Below, one piece after another: positions 21,248 to 32,939 of a DNA stretch of 43,763 nt. The DNA comes from Rhodococcoides kyotonense (GTDB lineage: Bacteria; Actinomycetota; Actinomycetes; Mycobacteriales; Mycobacteriaceae). The notes under the pieces are model-generated. The model was given only the letters and a program-made list of their open reading frames with translations, searched no databases and had not been told where the DNA came from. Numbering within the stretch: the stretch's first letter is position 1; the number at the start of each line of letters is the position of its first letter. The DNA lies in assembly GCF_001645385.1 (NCBI RefSeq), contig NZ_LVHI01000025.1:1-43763 (forward strand). The letters are read 5' to 3'. Position numbers and translations under genes: made by a program.

Positions 21248-21276
21248 AGAATAGCCCTGTTCGACACAGTCGGCAA
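21248..21276 (-). promoter_or_regulatory. Probable rho promoter
   Basis: On the minus strand, -35 TTGCCG (21271-21276) and -10 TATTCT (21248-21253) are separated by exactly 17 nt. It lies directly after the end of thrB. Transcription would start near 21241. Confidence 0.6.
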
Positions 21277-21294
21277 GAACCGGTTACCGGCGAG

Positions 21295-23308
<2,014 letters not shown>

Positions 23309-23312
<4 letters not shown>

Positions 23313-24610
23313 TCGGTGGTGCCTTCCAATCTGAGAACGCTTGCGACTGACGTGACGACGTCGAGCTTCTCGAGCGCCGAGACGGTTTCGGAGAGTGCGG
23401 AATCCGCGGCGACGTGGGTGACGACGACGAGGCGGGCGCCGTCGCCCGCATCCTGCTGACGGACTGTCGAGATACTGACGTCACGCTTGGAGAACTCGGC
23501 CGCGACCGTCGCCAGAACGCCCGGGCGATCGGCCACCTGCATGCTCACGTAGTACCGAGTGGGGATGTCTCCTATGGGCGCAACCTTGAGTTTGGCGTAC
23601 TTCGACTCCAGCGGACCGCGTCCGCCGTAGAACTTGTTGCGTGCGGCCATCACCAGGTCGCCGAGCACGGCAGACGCCGTCGGCGAACCGCCTGCACCCT
23701 GTCCGTAGAACATGAGACGTCCTGCAGCCTCGGCTTCGACGACCACGGCGTTGAACGCGCCGTTCACCGTCGCCAGCGGGTGGTTCCGCGGAACGAGCGC
23801 CGGGTAGACGCGAGCGGAGATACGCTCCTTGCCCTTCGGCGTCGTGATGCGTTCGCAGATGGCGAGCAGCTTGATGGTGCAGTCGAGCGACCGTGCCGTC
23901 TGCAGGTCCTCCCCGGTGATCTTGCTGATGCCCTCGCGGTAGACGTCGCCCGCGGTGACGCGGGTGTGGAACGCGATCGACGCGAGAATCGCAGCCTTGG
24001 ACGCGGCGTCGTAACCCTCGACGTCGGCGGTGGGATCCGCTTCGGCGTACCCGAGACGTCCCGCTTCGGCGAGCGTCTCGGCGTAGTCGGCACCCGTGTC
24101 GTCCATCGCGGACAGGATGAAGTTGGTCGTGCCGTTGACGATTCCGGCGACCTTGTTGACGCGATCGCCTGCGAGCGACTGCATCAGCGGGCGCACGACC
24201 GGAATGGCGCCCGCGACGGCAGCCTCGAAATACAGGTCGGCGCGGGACTTCTCGGCCGCGTCGTTGAGCTCGCCCGCGTACTCGGCGAGCAACGCCTTGT
24301 TCGCGGTGACGACCGACTTGCCCTTCTCGAGGGCCGAGAAGATCAGCTTGCGAGGAACGTCGATGCCGCCCAGCACCTCGACGACGAGATCGACGTCCTC
24401 GCGCTCGACGAGCGACGCCGGATCGTCGGTCAGCAACGAGGCGTCGACGCCACGATCACCGTCGATGCGACGCACTGCGATGCCCCGAATCTCCAGCGGC
24501 GCACCTACTCTCGCCTCGAAGTCGGCTGCGTTCTCGGTCAGAATGCGAACGACTTCGCTTCCGACGTTTCCGAGACCGAGAACGGCCACACCCAACGGCT
24601 TCGATGTCAC
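23309..24610 (-). CDS. hom: Homoserine dehydrogenase
   Basis: A 433-residue enzyme reducing aspartate semialdehyde to homoserine. The NAD(P)-binding [13 protein letters not shown] is at the N-terminus, and the catalytic region includes [16 protein letters not shown] and [14 protein letters not shown]-terminal ACT domain begins near [20 protein letters not shown], the site of threonine feedback. The GTG at 24610 overlaps the lysA stop (GTGA); longer in-frame sequence is not Hom-like. Confidence 0.96.
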
Positions 24611-26028
24611 GGCTGCACCTCCAAGCTGAGCAGATCTTCCAATGTCTCCCGGCGCAGAACGAGGCGGGACTTTCCGTCTTTCACTGCCACGACGGCAGGT
24701 CGAGTCAACAGGTTGTACCGACTGGACATCGAGTAGCAGTACGCACCGGTCGCGGCGACGGCCAACAGGTCGCCCGGTCCGACGTCGCTCGGCATCCACG
24801 TGTTCTTGATAACGATGTCGCCGCTCTCGCAATGCTTTCCGACGACCCGAGCGAGCACCGCATCCGATTCGCTGTCACGCGAGACCAACCTGCAGTCGTA
24901 CTCGGCCTGGTACAGCGACGTACGAATGTTGTCGCTCATTCCACCGTCGACGCTGATGTAGCGGCGACGAGTCTTCGCATCGACCGTCACGTCCTTGGTG
25001 GTGCCGACCTCGTACAGCGTGACCGTGCCAGGACCGGCGATGGCGCGTCCCGGCTCGACGTCGATACGAGGCACCGGTAGGCCCACGGCCGCCGATTCGC
25101 TTGCGACGATGGACTTCAACTTCGCGGCGAGGTCCTCGACCGCGGGCGGGTCGTCACTGGCCACGTACGAGATGCCCATGCCGCCACCGAGATCGATGGT
25201 CGAGATCTGCGCAGTCTTGTCGGTACCGAACTCCGACACCACGTCTCGCAGCAGGCCCAGCAACTTGTGCGCGGCGAGTTCGAAACCGTCGACCTCGAAG
25301 ATCTGCGAGCCGATGTGGCTGTGCAGTCCGACGAGTCGCAGGTTGTCGGCGGCGAAGACACGGCGAACCGCGTCCAGCGCCGAGCCGTCGGCCAGCGAGA
25401 ATCCGAATTTCTGATCCTCGTGCGCGGTCGCGATGAACTCGTGCGTGTGTGCCTCGACCCCGACGGTGACGCGCACCAGGACGTCCTGAACGACACCGAG
25501 TTCTCCGGCGACGGCGTCGAGTCGGTCGATCTCGATGCTCGAGTCGAGTACGACGTGTTCGACCCCGGCTCGCACGCCTGCGGTCAGCTCGTCGATCGAC
25601 TTGTTGTTGCCGTGCATGGCAATTCGGTTCGCCGGGAATCCCGCGGCGAGTGCGATGCCCAGTTCACCGCCGGAGCACACGTCGAGCGAGAGTCCCTCGT
25701 CGGCGATCCAGCGCGCTATCTCTCCGCACAGGAACGCTTTGGACGCGTAGTGAACTCGTGCCGGGTCACCGAACGCCGACGCCATTTCCCGTGCCCGCGA
25801 ACGGAAGTCGTCCTCGTCGATGACGAACAGCGGGGTGCCGTACTGCTCGGCCAGTTCGGTGACCGGCACTCCGGCGAGGCGGACCACGCCGTCGTCGCCG
25901 CGAGCGGCGTTGCGCGGGAAGACATGCGCGGGAAGCGTTGTCATCTCCGACGCCGAGGCGGGTCGTTCCGTCCACGACTCCTTGGTCGCGACGTCGGCGT
26001 GCTTCGGACCGGCGGGATGCGCGTTCAC
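24607..26028 (-). CDS. lysA: Diaminopimelate decarboxylase
   Basis: A 473-residue fold-type III PLP enzyme making lysine from meso-diaminopimelate. The PLP lysine is K97 in [41 protein letters not shown] and GKHCESGD motifs are intact. The GTG at 26028 overlaps the argS stop by 4 nt, giving an N-terminus about 26 residues longer than M. tuberculosis LysA; an in-frame ATG at 25944 ([12 protein letters not shown]) is an alternative. It is the second gene of the argS-thrB operon. Confidence 0.95.
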   Translation of the reverse strand: MNAHPAGPKHADVATKESWTERPASASEMTTLPAHVFPRNAARGDDGVVRLAGVPVTELAEQYGTPLFVIDEDDFRSRAREMASAFGDPARVHYASKAFLCGEIARWIADEGLSLDVCSGGELGIALAAGFPANRIAMHGNNKSIDELTAGVRAGVEHVVLDSSIEIDRLDAVAGELGVVQDVLVRVTVGVEAHTHEFIATAHEDQKFGFSLADGSALDAVRRVFAADNLRLVGLHSHIGSQIFEVDGFELAAHKLLGLLRDVVSEFGTDKTAQISTIDLGGGMGISYVASDDPPAVEDLAAKLKSIVASESAAVGLPVPRIDVEPGRAIAGPGTVTLYEVGTTKDVTVDAKTRRRYISVDGGMSDNIRTSLYQAEYDCRLVSRDSESDAVLARVVGKHCESGDIVIKNTWMPSDVGPGDLLAVAATGAYCYSMSSRYNLLTRPAVVAVKDGKSRLVLRRETLEDLLSLEVQP

Positions 26029-27677
26029 ATCCGCTCCGGTGCGCTGACGCCGAGCAGGTCGAGGCCGTTGGCCAGCACCTGCCGGGTTGCGTTGCCCAAC
26101 GCCAAACGTGCGATGTTCACGGGGCCTGGCTCCTCGTCTCCTTGGGGAAGTACACGGCATGCACCGTAGAACCGGTGGTAGGCACCGGCCAGTTCTTCGA
26201 GGTACCGCGCAATGCGGTGCGGCTCACGCAGATTCGCCGCACTGGCTACGACGCGCGGGTATTCGCCGATCGTCCGGATCAGGTCGCCCTCCTGCTCCTG
26301 CGTCAGCAGGGACAGGTCCGGGTTCTCGGCGGACAGGCCCAGTTCGGCCGCGCCCCGTGCCAGCGACGCGAGCCGCGCGTGCGCGTACTGGACGTAGTAG
26401 ACCGGGTTCTCGTTGCTCGCACTGGCCCACAGTTCGAGGTCGATGTCGATGCTCGAGTCGACCGACGAGCGCACGAGCACGTAGCGGGCCGCGTCGACGC
26501 CGATGGCGTCGACCAGGTCGTCGAGCGTGATGACGGTGCCCGCGCGCTTGCTCATCTTGACCGGGGCGCCGTCGCGCACCAGGTTGACCATCTGGCCGAT
26601 GAGCACCTCGACGGTGTCGGGGTCGTCGCCGTACGCTGCCGCGGCGGCCTTGAGGCGACCCACGTAACCGTGGTGGTCCGCGCCGAGCATGTAGATGCAC
26701 AGGTCGAAGCCGCGCTGGCGCTTGTTCTGGAAGTACGCGATGTCACCGGCGATGTACGCGGCGTTGCCGTCGCTCTTGATGACGACGCGATCCTTGTCGT
26801 CACCGAAGTCGGTGCTGCGCAGCCACCAGGCTCCGTCCTCGTGGTAGAGGCTTCCCGAGTTCTTCAGGTAGTCGACGGCCTTCTCGACCGCACCGGATTC
26901 GAACAGCGAGTTCTCGTGGAAGTACACGTCGAAGTCGACGCCGAACTCGTGCAGATTCTTCTTGATCTGCGCGAACATCAGGTCGACGCCGATGGACCGG
27001 AAGGTCTCGGCCTGTGCTTCGGGTGCCATCGCGAGCGCCTCGGGGCTCTTCGCGAGCACAGCCTGTGCAATTTCACCGATGTAGGCGCCCGCGTAGCCGT
27101 CCTCGGGCGCCGGTTCACCCTTCGCGGCGGCGATGAGCGAGCGGCTGAAGCGGTCGATCTGCGCACCGTGATCGTTGAAGTAGTACTCGCGTACCACCTC
27201 GGCTCCCTGAGCAGTCAGGATCCGGCCCAGCGCGTCGCCGACGGCTGCCCACCGGGTGCCGCCCAGGTGGATCGGGCCGGTCGGGTTCGCGGAGACGAAC
27301 TCGAGGTTCACCTTGCGGCCTGCGAGCGCAGTTCCGTGGCCGTACGACGCGGCCGCGGTGAGCGCCTGGGCGACGATCGCGCCCTGCGCGTCCGCCGCGA
27401 GGCGAATGTTGAGGAATCCGGGGCCCGCGACGTCGGCGCTGGCGATCGCGGAGTCGGCGGCGAGGGCTTCGGCGAGCCAACCGGCGAAATCGCGCGGATT
27501 GGCGCCGGCTTTCTTGGCGACCTGAAGTGCGACGTTGGTCGCGTAGTCACCGTGCTCGGGGTTGCGGGGTCGTTCGACCGTCAGCTTCTGGGGCAGCACG
27601 GACGCGTCGAGACCGCGTTCGGCAAGCACCTTCGCGGCGGTCGCGTGTAGCAGTTCGGCAAGGTCGGCTGGAGTCAC
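26025..27677 (-). CDS. argS: Arginyl-tRNA synthetase
   Basis: The 550-residue class I synthetase that charges tRNA-Arg. The HIGH-type motif is HLGG in [21 protein letters not shown] and the KMSKS-type motif is KMSKR in [13 protein letters not shown]. The N-terminal Add1 domain and the C-terminal anticodon-binding domain (DALM type) are present. It is the first gene of an operon with lysA, hom, thrC and thrB, in the same order as M. tuberculosis Rv1292-Rv1296. A -10-like TAGGAT lies shortly upstream of the start, but no convincing -35 was seen. Confidence 0.97.
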   Translation of the reverse strand: MTPADLAELLHATAAKVLAERGLDASVLPQKLTVERPRNPEHGDYATNVALQVAKKAGANPRDFAGWLAEALAADSAIASADVAGPGFLNIRLAADAQGAIVAQALTAAASYGHGTALAGRKVNLEFVSANPTGPIHLGGTRWAAVGDALGRILTAQGAEVVREYYFNDHGAQIDRFSRSLIAAAKGEPAPEDGYAGAYIGEIAQAVLAKSPEALAMAPEAQAETFRSIGVDLMFAQIKKNLHEFGVDFDVYFHENSLFESGAVEKAVDYLKNSGSLYHEDGAWWLRSTDFGDDKDRVVIKSDGNAAYIAGDIAYFQNKRQRGFDLCIYMLGADHHGYVGRLKAAAAAYGDDPDTVEVLIGQMVNLVRDGAPVKMSKRAGTVITLDDLVDAIGVDAARYVLVRSSVDSSIDIDLELWASASNENPVYYVQYAHARLASLARGAAELGLSAENPDLSLLTQEQEGDLIRTIGEYPRVVASAANLREPHRIARYLEELAGAYHRFYGACRVLPQGDEEPGPVNIARLALGNATRQVLANGLDLLGVSAPERM

Positions 27678-27864
27678 AGGTAGCTATCCTATGGTCTAGG
27701 GCAGGGTCGGTCGGCAGCCAGTACCTCATGAGGGCAGGCGTCACCCCCGGACGGCCTCAAAGCATGCGCTCAGAATGAGAACGTACAGTAATGGCGCCCT
27801 GCGATCTTGCAACCAGGTGCGCGGACACGTCGCACCTCCCACAACCGAAAGAGCGACGACAGCG

Positions 27865-28770
27865 ATGCCCACGGGTTCCGATAGCGGCGGTCAGAGCAAG
27901 AAGTCGGCCGCCAAGGCCAACAAGGCCATCAAGGCCGCCAAGAGAAAGAGCGGCGTCCCGGCGACCAAATCCGGACGTCCGGGTCGGCAGATTCCCTGGC
28001 TGACGGTCGGAGCGATCGTCGTCGTGGTCGGTCTCATCGCGATTCTCGCGATCAACCTCGTTCCCAAGTACCAGCAGCGCGCCGAGACCCAGAAGTGGGA
28101 GCCGAGCGAGAGCAATCAGGACCCGTCGTCGCAGATCGCCGACGTGGTGAAGATGGAGTACCCGGCGGCGCTGCACGTCAGCCCGACCCAGCGCGTCGCG
28201 TACGACCAGACTCCCCCGTTCGGTGGACCGCACGATGCGGTGTGGGCCACGTGCACCGGCGTCGTCTACCCCGAGGCCATCCGTACCGAGAACGCCGTGC
28301 ACTCGCTCGAACACGGCGCCGTATGGATCACGTACAACCCGGACGAACTCGGCGAGGATCAGATCTCCACTCTCGCCGACAAGGTCGACGGTGAGTCCTA
28401 CATGCTGATGTCGCCGTACCCCGGCCAGGACTCCGCCGTGTCGCTGCAGTCGTGGGGCCACCAGCTGAAGCTCGACAGCGTCGACGACGAGCGCATCGAT
28501 CACTTCATCGCTGCGCTGCGCCTGAACCGCTACGCATACCCCGAGGTCGGTGCCAGCTGCTCGACCGTGCCCGGCTCGTTCGATCCCGACAACCCGCCGC
28601 CGTTCGACGCGTCGGCTCCCGGGGCCGACGCCGTGCCGATGGACGGCGCGGGCATCACGCCCGACGCCAGCGAGACCGGCGCTACCGGTGGTCTGCCCGA
28701 TGGCATGCAGCTTCCCTCCGATCTCCAACTCCCGACCGAAGCTCCGGCAGAACCGGCGCCCGCGTCCTGA
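27865..28770 (+). CDS. DUF3105 family membrane-anchored protein
   Basis: A 301-residue protein. A lysine-rich cytosolic N-terminus (about 11-40) precedes one membrane helix (about 44-66, PWLTVGAIVVVVGLIAILAINLV). An extracytoplasmic DUF3105 domain follows, with its conserved WATCTGVVYPE and HSLEHGAVWITYNP motifs and two cysteines, and a Pro- and Ala-rich tail. The domain has no established function; the conserved His residues suggest metal or ligand binding. The start ATG at 27865 is preferred because upstream sequence lacks family character. It overlaps the next gene by 1 nt and is divergent from argS. Confidence 0.85.
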   Translation: MPTGSDSGGQSKKSAAKANKAIKAAKRKSGVPATKSGRPGRQIPWLTVGAIVVVVGLIAILAINLVPKYQQRAETQKWEPSESNQDPSSQIADVVKMEYPAALHVSPTQRVAYDQTPPFGGPHDAVWATCTGVVYPEAIRTENAVHSLEHGAVWITYNPDELGEDQISTLADKVDGESYMLMSPYPGQDSAVSLQSWGHQLKLDSVDDERIDHFIAALRLNRYAYPEVGASCSTVPGSFDPDNPPPFDASAPGADAVPMDGAGITPDASETGATGGLPDGMQLPSDLQLPTEAPAEPAPAS

Positions 28771-29453
28771 TGTCGGATCAACCCCGTAAGAAGTCCCAGG
28801 TCGCCGCGCTGGCGATCCTGGGACTGATCGCGGCCGTCGCCGTCGGATTCGCCCTCGGATTCCTCGCCAGGACCACCGTGCTCGGTGGCGACGACTCCGT
28901 GCCTGCAGCGGATTCGGTCGACGTCGGCTTCGCCCAGGACATGTCGGTGCACCACAACCAGGCCATCGACATGTCCTCGATCGCACTGACCAACGCAGCC
29001 GACCAGCCCGTGCGAACGCTCGCGTTCGACATGCTGACCTCGCAGCAGAACCAGGTGGGCCAGATGCAGGGCTGGCTGGCCATCTGGGACCGCGCTCCCG
29101 TCGGATCGAACGGCTACATGGGCTGGATGAAGGACGACGAAGGCCACTCCCACACGATGTCGATGGCCTCACAGCCGACAGGATCGGTTGCGGCCATGCC
29201 GGGCATGGCGACGGCCGACGAGCTCGCAGCATTGCGCCAAGCAACCGGCCCGGCCGTCGACGTGATGTTCCTGCAGTTGATGCTGCGGCACCACGAGGGC
29301 GGCCTGTCGATGATGGAGTACGCCGTCGACCACGCCGAGACTCCCGCTCTGAAGCGGCTCGCCGAATCGATGATCTCCACGCAGGAGAGCGAGGCCACGC
29401 TCATGAAGCAGATGCTCGCCGAGCGTGGCGCCCAACCCTTGGCGCCTAGCTAG
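28770..29453 (+). CDS. DUF305 family membrane-anchored protein
   Basis: A 227-residue protein with an N-terminal membrane anchor (about 11-33, VAALAILGLIAAVAVGFALGFLA) and a predicted extracytoplasmic DUF305 domain in two halves, each opening with a His-His pair: SVHHNQAIDMS (59-69) and LMLRHHEGGLSMMEYA. The linker is rich in Met and His (HSHTMSMAS). The ferritin-like fold and His/Met clusters suggest metal binding, possibly copper; this is not proven. Its start overlaps the stop of the DUF3105 gene (TGATG), so the two are translationally coupled and likely act together. Confidence 0.88.
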   Translation: MSDQPRKKSQVAALAILGLIAAVAVGFALGFLARTTVLGGDDSVPAADSVDVGFAQDMSVHHNQAIDMSSIALTNAADQPVRTLAFDMLTSQQNQVGQMQGWLAIWDRAPVGSNGYMGWMKDDEGHSHTMSMASQPTGSVAAMPGMATADELAALRQATGPAVDVMFLQLMLRHHEGGLSMMEYAVDHAETPALKRLAESMISTQESEATLMKQMLAERGAQPLAPS

Positions 29454-31836
29454 AGACCGAGAACGTCCAGTCGGCCACCTCGGGCATGTCCTCGAGGTGC
29501 TCGACGACGTACTTCTCGTGCCGCGCGAGCTGGGACGTGCAGTAGTCGATCAGCTCTCCGCCCTTCTCGGGTACGCGACGCGACCGCCGTAGCGCCTCCA
29601 GCACGAGGTGGTAGCGGCTCATCTTGTTCAGCACGACCATGTCGAACGGTGTCGTCGTCGTGCCCTGTTCGTTGAAGCCGCGGACGTGGAACCGATCGGC
29701 ACCCGTGCGTCCGTGCAGAAGCTCGTGCACGGCACGCGGGTAGCCGTGAAAGGCGAAGACGACGTCTGCATCGGCGGTGAACAGATCGACGAACTTCGTC
29801 TCCGGGAAGCCGTGCGGATGCTCCTCCGGCGTCAGCAACCCCATCAGATCGACGACGTTGACGACGCGCACCCGCAGGTACGGGACCCATTCGCGCAGAA
29901 TCTGCGCGGCCGCGAGAATCTCCTGCGTCGGCACGTCACCGGCCGCCGCGAGCACGATGTCCGGCTCGCTCGGCGTCCCGGCCGTGTCGGTCTCGGTGCC
30001 TGCCCATTCCCAGATCGACGCGCCGGCCGCGCAGTGCTCGTGAGCCTGCTCCAACGTCAGGTACTGCAGGTGCGGCTGCTTGTCGACGACGATCAGATTG
30101 ACGTGATCGCGGCTGCGCAGACAGTGATCGGAGATCGACAACAGCGTGTTCGAGTCCGGCGGCAACCAGACACGCACGACGTCGGGTGCCAGCGGGATGA
30201 CTGCGTCGATCATGCCCGGCCCCTGGTGGCTGAAGCCGTTGTGATCGTTGCGCCAGCACGTGCTCGTCAGCAACACGTTGAGCGACGCCACCGGCTCACG
30301 CCAGGGCAGGTCCGCGGCGTGCTGCAGCCACTTGACGTGCTGGATCATCATCGAGACGCTGACCATCGCGAACGCCTCGTAGCTGGCGAACACGCCGTGT
30401 CCGCCCGCCAGCAGATAGCCTTCCAGCCAGCCCTCGCAGAGATGTTCACTCAGCACCTCCATGACGCGTCCGTCGGGCGAGAGGTGGTCGTCCCACTCCT
30501 CGATCGGCAGCTGCCAGCACCGGTCGGTCGCGTCGAACACCGCCGCCAGGCGATTGCTGGCCGTCTCGTCCGGGCAGAACAGCCGGAAGTCACCGCCACC
30601 GTCGTCGCGGGTGTTGTCCGCATAGATGTCGCGCATCAGCTCGCCGAGCACACGCGTCGTCTCGTGGAATCCGGCGCCGGGTGCCTCGATCGGGATCTCG
30701 TACTTCTCGAGCGGCGGAATTCGTAGCGGTCGTAGAAGCCTGCCGCCGTTCGCGTACGGCGTCGACCCCATGCGCTTGTCTCCCGACGGAGCAAGTGCCG
30801 CAAGCTCTTTCACCAGGGCACCGTCGTCGTCGAACAGGTTCTGCGGCTCGTAGGACCGCATCCAGGATTCCAACTGCGCGAGGTGGTCGGGGTCGGTGCG
30901 AACCCCGGACAGCGGAACCTGGTGCGCGCGAAAGGTTCCCTCGACGAGTGTGCCGTCGACGGTGTGCGGGCCGGTCCATCCCTTCGGGGTGCGCAGAACG
31001 ATCGCGGGCCAACGCAAGTCTGGCTTCCCGCCGGAACGGGCAGTGCTCTGTATCGCACGAATCGTGTTGTGTGACTCGCGGATCGCCCGTTCGAGAGCCG
31101 GGAACACCTGCCGCGGATCGTCTCCCGATACGACGACCGGATCCCATCCCTGCCCGCGCAGGAATGCGTCGACGTCCTCGTCGCTGCTGCGGCCGAACAC
31201 CGTCGGCCCCGCGATCTTGGCGCCGTTGAGATTCAGGATCGGCAGCACCGCGCCGTCCCGGCGGGGATTCAGGAACGCCGGTAGCTTCCACGATCCGGCG
31301 AGCGGGCCCGTTTCCGCCTCCCCGTCACCGATGACGCACGCGACGGTCAGATCGGGCCGATCGAACGCCGCGCCGCCCGCGTGCACGAGCGCGTACCCGA
31401 GTTCGCCGCCTTCGTGGATGCTGCCGGGGGTCTGGACGCTGACATGGCTAGGGATGCCGCCGGGCGACGAGAACTGACGGCAGAGCCGTCGAACGCCCTC
31501 GGTGTCGCGGGAAACGTGCGGATAGACCTCCGAATACGTGCCTTCCAGATAGGTCGACGCCACCAGCGCAGGCCCTCCGTGACCGGGTCCGGTCACGTAC
31601 AGCCAATCCGAGTCGGTGTTCTTGATATGCCGGTTGAGCAGCGCATAGATCATCGACAGCGCCGGGCTCGTCCCCCAGTGGCCGAGGAGGCGAGGCTTGA
31701 TGTGGGCCGCGGTCAGCGGCTCACCGAGGAGAGTGTTGTCCTGCAGATAGATCTGAGCGACGGTCAGATAGTTTGCCGCCGCCCACCATTTCAAGTCGAG
31801 ATCCAGGTCGTCCGTCGAGTAGTCCTGTGCTGTCAC
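29446..31836 (-). CDS. xfp: Phosphoketolase
   Basis: A 796-residue TPP enzyme that splits xylulose-5-phosphate and/or fructose-6-phosphate with phosphate to give acetyl phosphate. Conserved elements are LLGHWGTSPAL (about 51-60), VTGPGHGGPA, SIHEGGELGYAL (139-150) and the TPP/Mg motif GDGEAETGP (170-178); the length is right for the family. Whether it accepts fructose-6-phosphate cannot be told. The GTG at 31836 has an AGGA ribosome site. No acetate kinase gene is adjacent. It converges on the DUF305 gene, overlapping it by 8 nt. Confidence 0.96.
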   Translation of the reverse strand: MTAQDYSTDDLDLDLKWWAAANYLTVAQIYLQDNTLLGEPLTAAHIKPRLLGHWGTSPALSMIYALLNRHIKNTDSDWLYVTGPGHGGPALVASTYLEGTYSEVYPHVSRDTEGVRRLCRQFSSPGGIPSHVSVQTPGSIHEGGELGYALVHAGGAAFDRPDLTVACVIGDGEAETGPLAGSWKLPAFLNPRRDGAVLPILNLNGAKIAGPTVFGRSSDEDVDAFLRGQGWDPVVVSGDDPRQVFPALERAIRESHNTIRAIQSTARSGGKPDLRWPAIVLRTPKGWTGPHTVDGTLVEGTFRAHQVPLSGVRTDPDHLAQLESWMRSYEPQNLFDDDGALVKELAALAPSGDKRMGSTPYANGGRLLRPLRIPPLEKYEIPIEAPGAGFHETTRVLGELMRDIYADNTRDDGGGDFRLFCPDETASNRLAAVFDATDRCWQLPIEEWDDHLSPDGRVMEVLSEHLCEGWLEGYLLAGGHGVFASYEAFAMVSVSMMIQHVKWLQHAADLPWREPVASLNVLLTSTCWRNDHNGFSHQGPGMIDAVIPLAPDVVRVWLPPDSNTLLSISDHCLRSRDHVNLIVVDKQPHLQYLTLEQAHEHCAAGASIWEWAGTETDTAGTPSEPDIVLAAAGDVPTQEILAAAQILREWVPYLRVRVVNVVDLMGLLTPEEHPHGFPETKFVDLFTADADVVFAFHGYPRAVHELLHGRTGADRFHVRGFNEQGTTTTPFDMVVLNKMSRYHLVLEALRRSRRVPEKGGELIDYCTSQLARHEKYVVEHLEDMPEVADWTFSVSS

Positions 31837-31915
31837 CGATCATCCTTTCGGCTGGTCTTGACTGTCCCCCGTACCCACGACACTAGGTCGATTTCGGCTG
31901 CCGGGGGTGATGCGC

Positions 31916-31921
31916 TAGTCT
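31916..31921 (+). promoter_or_regulatory. Candidate -10 element for tRNA-Arg
   Basis: TAGTCT lies 13 nt before the first base of the tRNA, the right distance for a start a few bases upstream of the mature end. The -35 region is weak (TTCGGC near 31893), so this is tentative. Confidence 0.35.
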
Positions 31922-31934
31922 TGGACCCGCCCTG

Positions 31935-32007
31935 GCCCCCGTAGCTCAGGGGATAGAGCGTTCGCCTCCGGAGCGAAAGGCCGCAGGTTCGAATCCTGCC
32001 GGGGGCA
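31935..32007 (+). tRNA. tRNA-Arg, anticodon CCG
   Basis: A full cloverleaf of 73 nt: acceptor GCCCCCG pairing with CGGGGGC plus discriminator A, D arm GCTC...GAGC, anticodon stem TTCGC/GCGAA around loop CTCCGGA (anticodon CCG), and T arm GCAGG-TTCGAAT-CCTGC. CCA is not encoded. It reads the CGG arginine codon. It stands alone; no integrase or attachment-site duplication was seen beside it. Confidence 0.97.
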
Positions 32008-32042
32008 CACCTTCTTCCATCACTCGATGCGAGTATGGCTGT

Positions 32043-32939
32043 GTGCCCGATCAAGTCGATTTCGACGACGTAGCCGACGAACTGTATTCGCTCGACCCCT
32101 CCGAGTTCGTCGCCGCGCGCAAGGACGCCGTCGCCCGCGCCCGTAAAGCCGGCGACCGAAAAACTGCCACCACCATCGGAGCGCTGCGCAAACCCACCGT
32201 CGTCGCGTGGATGGTCAATCTGCTGGTCCGCGAGGAACCCGAGGACGTCGCCGAACTGTTCGACCTCGGCGACAGTCTGCGCGAGGCTCAAAGACGTTCG
32301 GCCGCCGACGAGCTCAAGGAACTGTCCGGGGCACGCCAGCAGGCGATCCGGGCGCTGACGCGTCGCGCCGTGAAGATCGCAGCCGAGCACGGCAAACCAG
32401 GCGCCGACGACGCGGAACGTGAAATCGGTCAGACCCTGAACGCGGCTCTCGCAGATCCCGACGTCGGCGAGCGGGTCAGGGCGGGCCGCGTCGTCACGGC
32501 CGAGTCGTACAGCGGGTTCGGTCCCGCGATGCTTGCGTTGGCACCGGAGCTTCCCGACGAGGAAGAGGAGCCGGGCGCAGAGCAGACCACCGACGAGGAG
32601 ACCGCCGACGAAGAGCCCGAAACCGTCGACCAGAAAGCCCTCGACGAGGCCAGGGAACAATTGGAGGAAGCGAAGGAGGACGAGGCGTCGGCGCGCGCCG
32701 ACGCCGAATCCGCCCGCGCCGAGGCAGAATCCGCCGAAGAGAACCTCGCCGAGGTCAAGGAGCGGCTCGCTCGACTGCGTAGCGAACTACACGAAGCCGA
32801 GGAGCAGGAAGCCGAAGCGCGTCGGACCGTGAAGTCGGCCGATCGTGAAGCCAGGCGCCTGAAGCGAGTGCTCACCGACGCAGAGGCGCGGACGGAGGAG
32901 GCGCAGAACGCGCTCGACCGCGCTAGGCAGGCTCGATGA
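32043..32939 (+). CDS. Acidic coiled-coil protein of unknown function
   Basis: A 298-residue soluble protein with no recognised enzymatic motif. The first about 165 residues are mostly helical and mixed in charge (DDVADELYSLDPSEFVAARKDAVARARKAGDR, KPTVVAWMVNLLVR). After an acidic linker (about 170-200, rich in Glu, Asp and Thr) a long heptad-like coiled coil runs to the C-terminus, rich in Glu, Ala and Arg. The GTG at 32043 starts 35 nt after the tRNA. This type of protein is common as a hypothetical in Rhodococcus-like genomes; a structural or nucleoid-related role is only a guess. Its last 17 nt overlap the convergent cysQ-type gene. Confidence 0.75.
   Translation: MPDQVDFDDVADELYSLDPSEFVAARKDAVARARKAGDRKTATTIGALRKPTVVAWMVNLLVREEPEDVAELFDLGDSLREAQRRSAADELKELSGARQQAIRALTRRAVKIAAEHGKPGADDAEREIGQTLNAALADPDVGERVRAGRVVTAESYSGFGPAMLALAPELPDEEEEPGAEQTTDEETADEEPETVDQKALDEAREQLEEAKEDEASARADAESARAEAESAEENLAEVKERLARLRSELHEAEEQEAEARRTVKSADREARRLKRVLTDAEARTEEAQNALDRARQAR

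Noticed and set aside
31935..32007. tRNA-Arg as an integration site of a genomic island
   Set aside because: No integrase, no duplicated tRNA 3' end and no composition change were seen next to it.
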